Position numbers and translations under genes: made by a program
The notes under the pieces: model-generated
Told to the model about the DNA's origin: nothing
What the model saw: the letters and a program-made list of their open reading frames with translations, nothing else
Databases searched by the model: none
Shown here: piece after piece, positions 51,441 through 59,226 of the stretch
How the letters are laid out: every line of letters starts with the position of its first letter
Position numbering within the stretch: the first letter of the stretch is position 1
DNA from: Solirubrobacter phytolaccae
GTDB taxonomy: Bacteria > Actinomycetota > Thermoleophilia > Solirubrobacterales > Solirubrobacteraceae
NCBI RefSeq assembly: GCF_027587195.1
Contig: NZ_JAPDDP010000006.1
Span: 1-64,000 of the forward strand
Length of the DNA: 64,000 nt
Reading direction: 5' to 3'

Positions 51441-53975
51441 TCATGCGACCGGTTCCAGTTCCGCGGAGACCTGGAGCTCCTCGCCCTCGTTGAGGATCAG
51501 CTCGTCGACGTTGCCGGCGCCGCGCAGGTCGGCCTCGGCCAGCCGCAGCGACGCGAGCCGCTCGACCGTGTCGGCGATCGTGAGCTGCAGGACGTGCGTG
51601 CGCAGCGAGCGCTGCTCGGACGTCTTGGCCTTGTGGACCGCCGACAGCACCTCGGCCGCGACCTCGAAGACGGCCACGTCGCCGTCAGCCGCCAGCCCGC
51701 GCAGCTCGTCGCCGCTCGGCCAGCTACTGCGGTGCACCGAGCCCTCCTGCCACCACGACCAGACCTCCTCGGTCACGAACGGCAGGAACGGGGCGAGCAG
51801 GCGCTGCAGCGTGGACAGCGCGATGCCGAGCGTGGTCTTCGCGGACGCGCCGCCGGGACCGTCGCTGTCGTTGTACGCGCGGTTCTTGACCAGCTCCAGG
51901 TACTCGTCGCAGAAGCGCCAGAAGAACGCCTCGATGCGCGAGAGCGCCCGCTCGTAGCGGTAGGCCTGGAAGGACGAGGTGGCGTCGTCGACGACGTCGG
52001 CCAGCTGCAGCAGCAGCGAGCGGTCGATCGCCTCGGTGACCGTGCCCTCCGTGAAGGTGCCGACGCCGAGCACGAACTTGGACGCGTTGAGCAGCTTGAT
52101 CGCGAGCCGGCGGCCGTTCTTGAACACGGCCTTGTCGACCTGGGTGTCGGCGCCCGGCGCGGCCTTCAGCGCCCAGTAGCGCATGCCGTCGGCGCCGAAC
52201 TCCTCGATCAGCGGCTTCGGCGTCGTGACGCTGCCGCGCGACTTGGACATCTTCTTGCGGTCCGGATCGAGGATCCAGCCGTTGATCAGCGTGTCCTTCC
52301 ACGGCTCGACGCCGTGCTCATAGTGCGAGCGCACGACGGTCGAGAACAGCCACGTGCGGATGATCTCCGGGCCCTGCGGACGCACGTCCATCGGGTACGT
52401 GCGCGCGAACAGGTCCGGGTCGTCCTCCCAGCCGCAGGCGATCTGCGGGCTGAGCGAGGACGTCGCCCACGTGTCCATCACGTCCGGGTCGCCGGTGAAG
52501 CCGCCCGGCTGGTTGCGCTGGTCCTCGGTGTAGCCCGCGGGCGCGTCGCTCTGCGGGTCCACCGGGAGCGCCGACTCCTCCGGCACGATCGGGTGCTCGT
52601 AGTCGAGCTCGCCCTCGGCGTCCAGCGCGTACCAGACGGGGAACGGCACGCCGAAGTAGCGCTGGCGGCTGATGAGCCAGTCGCCGTTGAGGCCCTCGAC
52701 CCAGTGCTCGTACCGGGTCTCCATGAACTCCGGGTTCCAGTTCAGCGCGCGCCCGCGCGTGAGCAGCGCCTCGCGGAGGTCCTCGTCGCGGCCGCCGTTG
52801 CGGATGTACCACTGGCGGCTCGTCACGACCTCGAGCGGCCGGTCGCCCTTCTCGAAGAACTTGACCTGCTGCTGGACGGGCTTGGGCTCGCCGATCAGGT
52901 CGCCCGACTCGGTCAGCAGCTCGACGATGATCCGCCGCGCCTGCTTGGAGTTCTTGCCGCCGAGCTGCTCCCACAGCGGCTCCTTGCCGGCCAGCCACTC
53001 GGGCGCCTCGACCTGGAAGCGGCCGTCGCGGCGCATGGCGGCACGCAGCGGCAGGTTCAGCTCACGCCACCACGTCACGTCCTTCGTGTCGCCGAACGTG
53101 CAGATCATCGCGATGCCGGTGCCCTTCTCCTGCTCCGCGAGCGGATGCAGGACGATCGGGACCTCGATCTCGAACAGCGGCGACTTGACGGTGGTGCCCG
53201 CCAGCGGCGCGTAGCGCTCGTCCTCGGGGTGCGCGACGAGCGCGACGCAGCTCGGCACGAGCTCCGGACGCGTGGTCTCGATCTCGATCACGCCGTTGCC
53301 GTCCGTGCGCGCGAACGCGAGCTTGTGCATCGCGCCCTGCTGCTCGCGGTCCTCGATCTCGGCCTGCGCGACCGCGGTCTGGAAGTCCACGTCCCAGACG
53401 GTCGGCGCCTCCTGCGAGTACGCCTCCCCGCGCGCGAGGTTGCGCAGGAACGCGCGCTGCGCCACACGGCGGGCGCGGTCGTCGATCGTCGCGTAGGTCA
53501 GCTTCCAGTCGACCGACAGGCCGAGCGTGCGCCACACGTCCTCGAAGCCCTTCTCGTCCTCGGCGGTGAGCCGGTGGCAGAGCTCGATGAAGTCCGGCCG
53601 CGAGATCGCGCGCGTCTCGCCCTTGGGCAGCGGCTCGTCCGGGATCTGGCCGTTGGGGACCGTCGGGTCACAACGGACGCCGTAGTAGTTCTGCACGCGG
53701 CGCTCGGTCGGCAGCCCGTTGTCGTCCCAACCCATCGGGTAGAAGACCTCGGCGCCGTGCATCCGCCGGAAGCGCGCGTTCGCGTCCGTCTGGATGTAGC
53801 CGAACGCGCTGCCCAGGTGCAGCGAGCCGCTGACCGTCGGCGGCGGCGTGTCGATGCTGTAGACCTCGCCGCGCTCCTTCGTGCGGTCGAAGGCGTAGGT
53901 GCCGGACTCTTCCCATACGGCGTCCCACTTGGTCTCGAGGCCGGTGAGCGACGGTTTCTGCGGGATGTCGGGCAC
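51441..53975 (-). CDS. valS: Valyl-tRNA synthetase, archaeal-like type
   Basis: 844 residues, class Ia synthetase. The N-terminus reads YSIDTPPPTVSGSLHLGS and GWDDNGLPTERRVQNYYGVRCDP. This is the archaeal and minority-bacterial form; the common bacterial form has IPPPNVTG and MDHAGIATQ instead. The HIGH motif has Ser in place of the second His (HLGS). The KMSKS loop is KKMSKSRG. An editing domain (CP1) lies at about 180-370 (TTRPELVPSCVALVAHP). The C-terminal coiled-coil arm of long bacterial ValS is absent. Essential for charging tRNA-Val. Adjacent to gltX. Confidence 0.94.
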   Translation of the reverse strand: MPDIPQKPSLTGLETKWDAVWEESGTYAFDRTKERGEVYSIDTPPPTVSGSLHLGSAFGYIQTDANARFRRMHGAEVFYPMGWDDNGLPTERRVQNYYGVRCDPTVPNGQIPDEPLPKGETRAISRPDFIELCHRLTAEDEKGFEDVWRTLGLSVDWKLTYATIDDRARRVAQRAFLRNLARGEAYSQEAPTVWDVDFQTAVAQAEIEDREQQGAMHKLAFARTDGNGVIEIETTRPELVPSCVALVAHPEDERYAPLAGTTVKSPLFEIEVPIVLHPLAEQEKGTGIAMICTFGDTKDVTWWRELNLPLRAAMRRDGRFQVEAPEWLAGKEPLWEQLGGKNSKQARRIIVELLTESGDLIGEPKPVQQQVKFFEKGDRPLEVVTSRQWYIRNGGRDEDLREALLTRGRALNWNPEFMETRYEHWVEGLNGDWLISRQRYFGVPFPVWYALDAEGELDYEHPIVPEESALPVDPQSDAPAGYTEDQRNQPGGFTGDPDVMDTWATSSLSPQIACGWEDDPDLFARTYPMDVRPQGPEIIRTWLFSTVVRSHYEHGVEPWKDTLINGWILDPDRKKMSKSRGSVTTPKPLIEEFGADGMRYWALKAAPGADTQVDKAVFKNGRRLAIKLLNASKFVLGVGTFTEGTVTEAIDRSLLLQLADVVDDATSSFQAYRYERALSRIEAFFWRFCDEYLELVKNRAYNDSDGPGGASAKTTLGIALSTLQRLLAPFLPFVTEEVWSWWQEGSVHRSSWPSGDELRGLAADGDVAVFEVAAEVLSAVHKAKTSEQRSLRTHVLQLTIADTVERLASLRLAEADLRGAGNVDELILNEGEELQVSAELEPVA

Positions 53976-54013
53976 GCGTCGGATCGTAGCGGCCGATCTT
54001 GCTCTGACCGGGC

Positions 54014-54649
54014 TCAGCGGGCGCCCACCGGGGCGAGCAGCGTCTCGAGCACGAACTCGACCGCCGGTTCCACGAACTCGCGGCCGTGGCTGAGCATCGC
54101 GTGCTTGCCGCCGACGACGTTCACGTACCGGACGTCGGCGTGCCCGGAGAGCGCGTCGGCGAGCGCGCGGGCCCGCTCCGGGCTGGCGATCCGGTCGTGG
54201 TCGCCGTGGACGATCAGGAGCCGCCGGCCCTCGAGGCCCGGGGCGACGTCGGTCGGGTAGACCCAGGGGGCGAGCGCCACCGCGCTCGCGACGTCGCGCG
54301 CGCCCGCGGCGAGCAGGGCCGCGCGACCGCCGAGCGAGTGGCCGACGAGGCTGGTCGGGAGCCGTGTGCCGAGACGCTCCGCGATCTCGTCGAGCGCCCA
54401 GTGGGCGTCATGCACGGGCGTGTGATGCGCGTCCCAGCCGCGCCGGGAGTTCAGCAGCCGGAACACGGCGAGCTCGCCCTTCCCGCGCCGCGCGAGCGTG
54501 CGCGCGATCGGGATCATCCGCAGCACCGAGAGCTGGGTTGGGCTGACCATCATGCGGTCGCGGCGCGCGGCGCCTCCGTGGAGGACGAGCACGACGCCCT
54601 TCGGGGCGTGTGGCACGCGGACCGGGATCAGCTTGGGCTGCAACTCCAT
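54014..54649 (-). CDS. Alpha/beta hydrolase
   Basis: 211 residues. Oxyanion strand VVLVLHGGAARRDR, nucleophile elbow VGHSLGG (Ser), acid in IVHGDHDRIASPERA (Asp) and catalytic His in GGKHAML, so the triad is complete. No cap domain or signal peptide. Size and motifs fit a small intracellular esterase or dienelactone-hydrolase-like enzyme. Substrate unknown. Downstream of valS promoter region but in the same orientation; probably a single gene. Confidence 0.85.
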   Translation of the reverse strand: MELQPKLIPVRVPHAPKGVVLVLHGGAARRDRMMVSPTQLSVLRMIPIARTLARRGKGELAVFRLLNSRRGWDAHHTPVHDAHWALDEIAERLGTRLPTSLVGHSLGGRAALLAAGARDVASAVALAPWVYPTDVAPGLEGRRLLIVHGDHDRIASPERARALADALSGHADVRYVNVVGGKHAMLSHGREFVEPAVEFVLETLLAPVGAR

Positions 54650-54684
54650 CCCGCGGCACTACCCAACGGCGCCGGGCGATGGAT

Positions 54685-54708
54685 CGGGAGGGCGCGGGCG
54701 CCCTCCCG
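54685..54708 (-). terminator. Hairpin terminator
   Basis: CGGGAGGGCGC-GG-GCGCCCTCCCG, a perfect 11-bp stem, 9 bp beyond the stop of the 66-residue gene. It separates that gene pair from the alpha/beta hydrolase. Confidence 0.7.
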
Positions 54709-54717
54709 GGAATGTTC

Positions 54718-54918
54718 CTAGCTCTCCCAGCCCTTGCGCGCGGCGAGCGCGTCGCGCTTGTCCTGGCGAGCGATCTCGGTGACCGCCTCGGTCTCCTTCT
54801 CCGCGCGGCGGCGCACCGCGGCCGCGCACGCGGCTTCGTTGCTCTTCGCGATCGCGTCGCGGGTGGCGCGGTAGGCGGCTTCTCCGCGCAGGGGCGGTTT
54901 CTTTGCGGCTTCAGCCAT
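54718..54918 (-). CDS. Small charged hypothetical protein (66 aa)
   Basis: 66 residues, rich in Ala, Lys, Glu and Arg and predicted fully helical (MAEAAKKPPLRGEAAYRATRDAIAKSNEAACAAAVRR... EIARQDKRDALAARKGWES). No known domain recognised. Its ATG overlaps the stop of the preceding 104-residue gene by 8 bp (ATGGCTGA), which supports coupled translation. A hairpin terminator follows its stop. Confidence 0.65.
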   Translation of the reverse strand: MAEAAKKPPLRGEAAYRATRDAIAKSNEAACAAAVRRRAEKETEAVTEIARQDKRDALAARKGWES

Positions 54919-55225
54919 CGGTTCGCTCCAAGGCCGACGCAGGAAGGACGTAACGCCGTGGCGGGCGGGAGGCGAGGCCTCGACCGGCGGCTTCGTTGCG
55001 CTCGGCGTACAGGCCGAGGCGAGGCGGGGAGATGAGCGGCACTTCCGGCTCGCCGCCGTGCGACAGGATCCACGACTCGATCTCGTCGGCCTGACGGCCT
55101 TCGGCCATGATCGCGGCGCGCTCGATGACGACTGCGCCGTCACCGTCGGGTCGAGCCAATCGCGAGACGGTGTCACGGACGGCCCCGGCGGCTTCGCCGG
55201 CCTCGCTGGATGTGCTGGCGGGCAT
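54911..55225 (-). CDS. Small hypothetical protein (104 aa)
   Basis: 104 residues with a strong Shine-Dalgarno (GAGGAGG) 5 bp upstream of the ATG. Contents: AAGAVRDTVSRLARPDGDGAVVIERAAIMAEGRQADEIESWILSHGGEPEV, a helix-strand-helix pattern, then a basic tail. No family recognised. It is the first gene of a two-gene unit with the 66-residue protein. Confidence 0.7.
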   Translation of the reverse strand: MPASTSSEAGEAAGAVRDTVSRLARPDGDGAVVIERAAIMAEGRQADEIESWILSHGGEPEVPLISPPRLGLYAERNEAAGRGLASRPPRRYVLPASALERTDG

Positions 55226-55418
55226 AGGCCCTCCTCGTTAGTGCGAACGCCGAAGGCGGCCGCGGGTCGCAGAGAAACTCCGCGCTATAGGGCAACCCTA
55301 CCCGGTCGCGCCGGGTTCGTCGCGGCTTGCGGTCGGGTTGGACGTCTGACTTAAATGTAAGTAAGGTCTGACGGACAAGGAAGTCATGACCTTCGGGTCT
55401 GTTTCGAGGAGATGATCT
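55226..55418. promoter_or_regulatory. Divergent promoter region with repeats
   Basis: The gap between the small-gene pair and the DUF1080 gene. Near its right end, GTCTGAC occurs twice as direct repeats (55344-55350 and 55366-55372) around the AT-rich inverted repeat CTTAAATGTAAG (55350-55361). Such ACTTACATTTAAGT-like sites recall TetR operators. GAGGAG at about 55408 is the ribosome-binding site of the DUF1080 gene. Confidence 0.5.
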
Positions 55419-56972
55419 GTGATGCAGATCTTGCGTTCCGGTGCGGCGCTCGGCGTCGCCCTCGCGTTGGCGGTTCCCGCTGTCGTCCAGGCAGCCGAAC
55501 CCAGCTACACGACGATCTTCGACGGCACCGCCACCGGCAGTGACGCGTCGTTCGACAAGTGGGCGTTCGCCGGTGGCGGCGCCGTCGCGCTGCAGGCCGA
55601 CGGCACGATGCGTTCGTCCGGCGGGTTCGGCATGCGCTGGTACACCGTCAAGCCGTTCGGCGACGTCTCGCTGAAGGTCGACTACCGCGACGCGCGCGGC
55701 AGCGCGCCCGGCAACTCCAACGGCGGCGTGCTGGTGCGGTTCCCGGACCCGCGCGTACCCGCCGCGGAGACGCCCGCGTCGTGGTCCTACGACTGGAAGG
55801 GCGCGAGCGGCCCGTTCCCGCCCGCCAAGCAGTACGCCGGTGAGCCGGGCTGCCAGCGCGCGGTCCCGTCGGTCCTGCCGCCCGACTGGGCGCCCGCGTG
55901 GGTGCCGGTCGTCTGCGGCGAGGAGGTCCAGATCAACGACTCGCCGGACGTCGGCGCGCCCGACCCGCGCAAGACGGGCTCGATCTACGGCTTCGCCGAT
56001 CTCGACGCGACGCGCTCCGGCGCGGACGTGCGGTCCGGCCAGGTCGGCACCTGGCACACCATGGAGATCCGCACGGTCGGCCAGCAGTACACGGTGCTCG
56101 TCGACGGCAAGGTCATCAACCAGTGGGACGGCGCGGTGCCGATGCGCTTCCCGGACCGCGGCCTCGGCGACCCGCCGACGATGGCGCGCCAGCTCGCGCA
56201 GGGCTACATCGGCCTGCAGGCGCACGGTGACGGCGACACGATCGACTACCGCGACGTGCGGGTGAAGGAGCTGTCCGCGGCGCCGAAGAACACCGTGGCG
56301 CCGGCCGTGACCGGGGACGGGTTCACCGGCCGCGCGTTGACCTGCACGCCGGGGACGTGGGCCAACGTCGCCGCCGACCAGGCGTACGTGGTCGAGTGGC
56401 TGCGCTCGAACGCGCCGGTGAGCGACGCTCCCACCGACGCCGAGATGGGCACCGTCAAGGCCGGCTCGGGCGCGTCGTACACGCCGACCGCCGCCGATCT
56501 CGGCAAGGTCGTCTGGTGCCGCGTGTCGGCCACCAACGCCGAGGGCGGGACGACGTGGGCGACCGCCGCCGCGCCGGCGATCACGTTCGCCTCGGATGTG
56601 CCCGGGACTGTCGGCGGCAGCGTCGGCGCCACGCTCTCATTGACGCTCGGCACGCCCGCCTCGTTCGGCGCGTTCACGCCGGGCGTGGAGCGCGAGTACA
56701 CCGCGTCGACCGACGCGACCGTGGTCTCCACCGCCGGGGACGCGACGCTGTCCGTGGCCGACACGGGTTCGAACCCGGGGCAGCTCGTCAACGGGGCGTT
56801 CACGCTGCCGCTGCCGCTGACCGGGCTCGGCGTCGTCAAGACGTGGACCGGCCCGACGACCAACGAAGTCGTGCCGGTGACGTTCAAGCAGCTGATCCGC
56901 TCGACCGACGCGCTGCGCACCGGGTCCTACACCAAGACCCTGACCTTCACGCTCTCCACGACCATGCCCTAG
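55419..56972 (+). CDS. Secreted DUF1080 protein with LSTT-type C-terminal domain
   Basis: 517 residues from GTG, or 516 from the adjacent ATG, after GAGGAG. Signal peptide (SGAALGVALALAVPAVVQA). DUF1080/3-keto-disaccharide hydrolase-like domain at about 28-285 (TIFDGTATGSDASFDKWAF, GMRWYTVKPFGDVSLKVDYRD, NSNGGVLVRFPDPR, CGEEVQINDSPD, GYIGLQAHGDGDTIDYRDVRVKEL). An Ig-like domain follows at about 290-385 (VVEWLRSNAPVS, YTPTAADLGKVVWCRVSATN). The last 118 residues are the LSTT-type module. The DUF1080 part resembles that inside the giant secreted protein at 40142. Probably surface-held hydrolysis of oxidised disaccharides, linked to the ThuA/ThuB-like pair. The TetR gene is tail to tail, 3 bp away. 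Confidence 0.88.
   Translation: MMQILRSGAALGVALALAVPAVVQAAEPSYTTIFDGTATGSDASFDKWAFAGGGAVALQADGTMRSSGGFGMRWYTVKPFGDVSLKVDYRDARGSAPGNSNGGVLVRFPDPRVPAAETPASWSYDWKGASGPFPPAKQYAGEPGCQRAVPSVLPPDWAPAWVPVVCGEEVQINDSPDVGAPDPRKTGSIYGFADLDATRSGADVRSGQVGTWHTMEIRTVGQQYTVLVDGKVINQWDGAVPMRFPDRGLGDPPTMARQLAQGYIGLQAHGDGDTIDYRDVRVKELSAAPKNTVAPAVTGDGFTGRALTCTPGTWANVAADQAYVVEWLRSNAPVSDAPTDAEMGTVKAGSGASYTPTAADLGKVVWCRVSATNAEGGTTWATAAAPAITFASDVPGTVGGSVGATLSLTLGTPASFGAFTPGVEREYTASTDATVVSTAGDATLSVADTGSNPGQLVNGAFTLPLPLTGLGVVKTWTGPTTNEVVPVTFKQLIRSTDALRTGSYTKTLTFTLSTTMP
56616..56972 (+). other. C-terminal LSTT-type domain, copy D (in second DUF1080 protein)
   Basis: Encodes the last 118 residues. VGATLSLTLG, FTPGVEREYTAST, STAGDATLSVAD, QLVNG, LPLPL, FKQLI, TDALRTGSYTKTL and the terminal [10 protein letters not shown] are present; the only copy on the plus strand. 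Confidence 0.85.
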
Positions 56973-56975
56973 GAG

Positions 56976-57584
56976 TCAGGACTCGCTCGCCGGCCGCTTC
57001 AGGAACAACCTGAGCAGGTCGGCGAGCGTCTCCTCGAGGTCGACCGATCCCTCGTCCAGGTACTCCTGGAGCTGCAGGCCGTCGGCGACCGCGACCGCCA
57101 CCGCCGCCAGCCGGGCGGGCGGCACGTCGTCGATCATCCGCCCCGCCGCCTGCTCGGCCGCGATCCGCCCCTCGAGCCCCGCCCGCGTGTACCGGTAGCG
57201 CTCGACGAAGAACTCGTGCGCCGGATGGTCCGCGTCCATCGCCTCCGCGGCGAGCACGAGCAGCATCCGGATCAGCCCGCGGTTCTCCACGCTCGCGCGC
57301 ACGTACGCGCGCATGGTCGCGATCAGGTCCCGGTTGTTGGCCGCGAACAGCTCGACGCCGCGCCGCTCGTTGTCGCGCTCGTGCTGCTCGAGCACGGCGA
57401 CCAGCAGCTCCGCCTTGCTGTCGAAGTGGTAGAGGATGCCCTGGCGCGACACCCCGGCCTCCGCCGCGATCACGTCCAGCGGGACGCTCCGGAAGCCGCG
57501 GCTCGCGAACACGCCGATCGCGACCTCGATGATGCGCTCGCGCGTCCCGCGGCCCTGCGGCGTGGTGAAGGTCCTGTCGGCCAT
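56976..57584 (-). CDS. TetR-family transcriptional regulator
   Basis: 202 residues. N-terminal helix-turn-helix: TRERIIEVAIGVFASRGFRSVPLDVIAAEAGVSRQGILYHFDSKAELLVAV. The C-terminal helical domain (about 70-195) forms the ligand pocket and dimer interface. It sits between the DUF1080 gene (convergent) and the small hypothetical/SDR cluster (divergent, 27 bp away), either of which may be its target. Ligand unknown. Confidence 0.92.
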   Translation of the reverse strand: MADRTFTTPQGRGTRERIIEVAIGVFASRGFRSVPLDVIAAEAGVSRQGILYHFDSKAELLVAVLEQHERDNERRGVELFAANNRDLIATMRAYVRASVENRGLIRMLLVLAAEAMDADHPAHEFFVERYRYTRAGLEGRIAAEQAAGRMIDDVPPARLAAVAVAVADGLQLQEYLDEGSVDLEETLADLLRLFLKRPASES

Positions 57585-57611
57585 GCCGCGAGAAGGCTAC
57601 GGGGTAGGGTC

Positions 57612-58097
57612 GTGACGATCGTGCCCGCCGTCGACGTCTTCCGCGCGCCGATGCGCGCGCGTGACCGTGAGCTGCCGCCCGGGGCGGGCGCGGCGTTCGG
57701 GCTCGCGCACGGGGTCGTCGGGATCGGCGACGCGCTGGCCGCGGTGCCGGCGTCGCTCGACGAGGCCGTCGCTCAGCAGGGCGGGAAGGCCGGGCGGATG
57801 CTCGAGCGGTTCGCGTCACTGGACGACGGCGTGTTCGTGTGGACGCGCGACGCGGACGGCTGGTTCCACCTCGGGCGGGTGTGCGGACCGTGGCGCTACG
57901 ACGACGGGGCCGCCGCGCGGGCGGTGGGCATCCACCACGTGCGACCGGCTGAGTGGTTGGACGAACCGGTCGCGCCCGACGCCGTGCCGGCCGCCGTCGC
58001 CGACACGTTCGCGCGCGGTGGGCGGAACCTGCAGCGCATCCGGGGGGTCGAGGAACGCACACTCGAGCTCTGGGACGCCGCCGCCCGGGACGCGTAG
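57612..58097 (+). CDS. Hypothetical protein (161 aa)
   Basis: 161 residues from GTG; an internal ATG at 57654 is an alternative. No motif recognised: GAAFGLAHGVVGIGDALAAVP, then DDGVFVWTRDADGWFHLGRVCGPWRY and GIHHVRPAEWLDEPV suggest a small alpha/beta protein with Trp-rich strands. No signal peptide. Divergent from the TetR gene with almost no gap, so likely under its control. The SDR gene follows 52 bp later. Confidence 0.6.
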   Translation: MTIVPAVDVFRAPMRARDRELPPGAGAAFGLAHGVVGIGDALAAVPASLDEAVAQQGGKAGRMLERFASLDDGVFVWTRDADGWFHLGRVCGPWRYDDGAAARAVGIHHVRPAEWLDEPVAPDAVPAAVADTFARGGRNLQRIRGVEERTLELWDAAARDA

Positions 58098-58149
58098 ACC
58101 AGGGAGTTCCCCGGGCGCGACGGGGCGCCCGCCGCGGGACAGTGAGGGC

Positions 58150-58905
58150 ATGACCTCGACCGCTTCTCTCCCCACCGTCTCGCCCGCGCCCACCCTGGCC
58201 GGCCAGACCGTGCTCGTCATCGGCGGCAGCGCCGGGATCGGGTACTCCACCGCCCAGGCCGCTCGTTCGGCGGGCGCTGACGCGATCATCACCGCCCGGA
58301 ACGCCGAGCGCCTTTCGCATGCGGCCTCGGAGCTCGGCGCCGTGCGCTCCGCGGCGTTCGACGCGACCGATCCGGCCGCGCTGGAGGCGTTCTTCACCTC
58401 CTTGACCGCGCCGGTCGATCACGTGCTGGTGAGCGCGGGCCGGCCCTACTACGCGCCCTTGGCGGAGATGGACCTCGAGCAGGCCGCACGGTCCTTCGAC
58501 GACCACGTCTGGCTGGCGTTCCGCGTCGCGCAGCTCGCCCGGGCGGCGGTCCGGCCCGGCGGCTCGCTGACCTTCATCGGCGGCACCGGCGGCCGCCGCA
58601 CCGGCATCGGCCTCGGCGCGATCTCGGTCGGGACGGTCGGCATGCCCGCCGCCGTCCGCAACCTCGCGCTGGAGCTCGCGCCGACGCGCGTGAACCTGAT
58701 CGCGCCGGGGTTCGTCGACACCGGCCTCTCCGCCGAGCTGCTCGGCGACGGCCTGGACGCGCGCCGCCAGCAACTGCGCGACTCGCTGCCGATCGGCCGC
58801 GTGGTCGGCCCGGACGACATCGCCGCGCTCGCCGTGCACCTCATGACCAACACCGCGCTGACCGGCGCCACGTTCGACATCGGCGGCGGCCAGCAGCTCC
58901 TCTGA
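58150..58905 (+). CDS. Atypical SDR lacking the Tyr-x3-Lys pair
   Basis: 251 residues. GGSAGIG gives the nucleotide-binding motif and LVSAGRPYYAPL the NAG position. At the expected active site, ISVGTVGMPAAV replaces YxxxK, so both catalytic Tyr and Lys are missing. The rest keeps the fold (VNLIAPGFVDTGLS, LTGATFDIGGGQQLL). It may be a binding or regulatory SDR, or use another catalytic residue. It is followed 14 bp later by the muconolactone-isomerase-like gene, with which it is probably co-transcribed. Confidence 0.83.
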   Translation: MTSTASLPTVSPAPTLAGQTVLVIGGSAGIGYSTAQAARSAGADAIITARNAERLSHAASELGAVRSAAFDATDPAALEAFFTSLTAPVDHVLVSAGRPYYAPLAEMDLEQAARSFDDHVWLAFRVAQLARAAVRPGGSLTFIGGTGGRRTGIGLGAISVGTVGMPAAVRNLALELAPTRVNLIAPGFVDTGLSAELLGDGLDARRQQLRDSLPIGRVVGPDDIAALAVHLMTNTALTGATFDIGGGQQLL

Positions 58906-58919
58906 AAGGAACCTTCGTC

Positions 58920-59222
58920 ATGGAATACCTCGTCGACTTCGAAGTCACCGTCCCGGCCGGGACGCCCGCCGCTGAGACCGAGGAGCGTTTCGCGGGCGAG
59001 TCGGTCGCCGCCGCGTCGTTGGCGGACGCCGGCCATCTCCTCCGCGTCTGGAAGCGGCCCGACGACGGCGCGATCGTCGGGCTGTACCGCGCCAACGACA
59101 GCCGGCACCTCGACGCGTTGCTGAAGACGCTGCCGCTCTACCCGTGGATGCGGATCGACGTCACGCCGCTCGAAGCCCACCCCAACGATCCCGCGCGCGT
59201 CGCGGCGAAGATCGGAAGCTGA
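58920..59222 (+). CDS. Muconolactone delta-isomerase-like protein
   Basis: 100 residues with a good ribosome-binding site (AAAGGA). MEYLVDFEVTVPAGTP, LLRVWKRPDDGAIVGLYRANDSRHLDALLKTLPLYPWMRIDVTPLEAHPNDP match the ferredoxin-like muconolactone isomerase family. True muconolactone isomerases act in catechol breakdown, but many homologues, usually beside SDR genes, have other roles. No catA or catB is nearby, so the substrate is open. Confidence 0.85.
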   Translation: MEYLVDFEVTVPAGTPAAETEERFAGESVAAASLADAGHLLRVWKRPDDGAIVGLYRANDSRHLDALLKTLPLYPWMRIDVTPLEAHPNDPARVAAKIGS

Positions 59223-59226
59223 CGAC

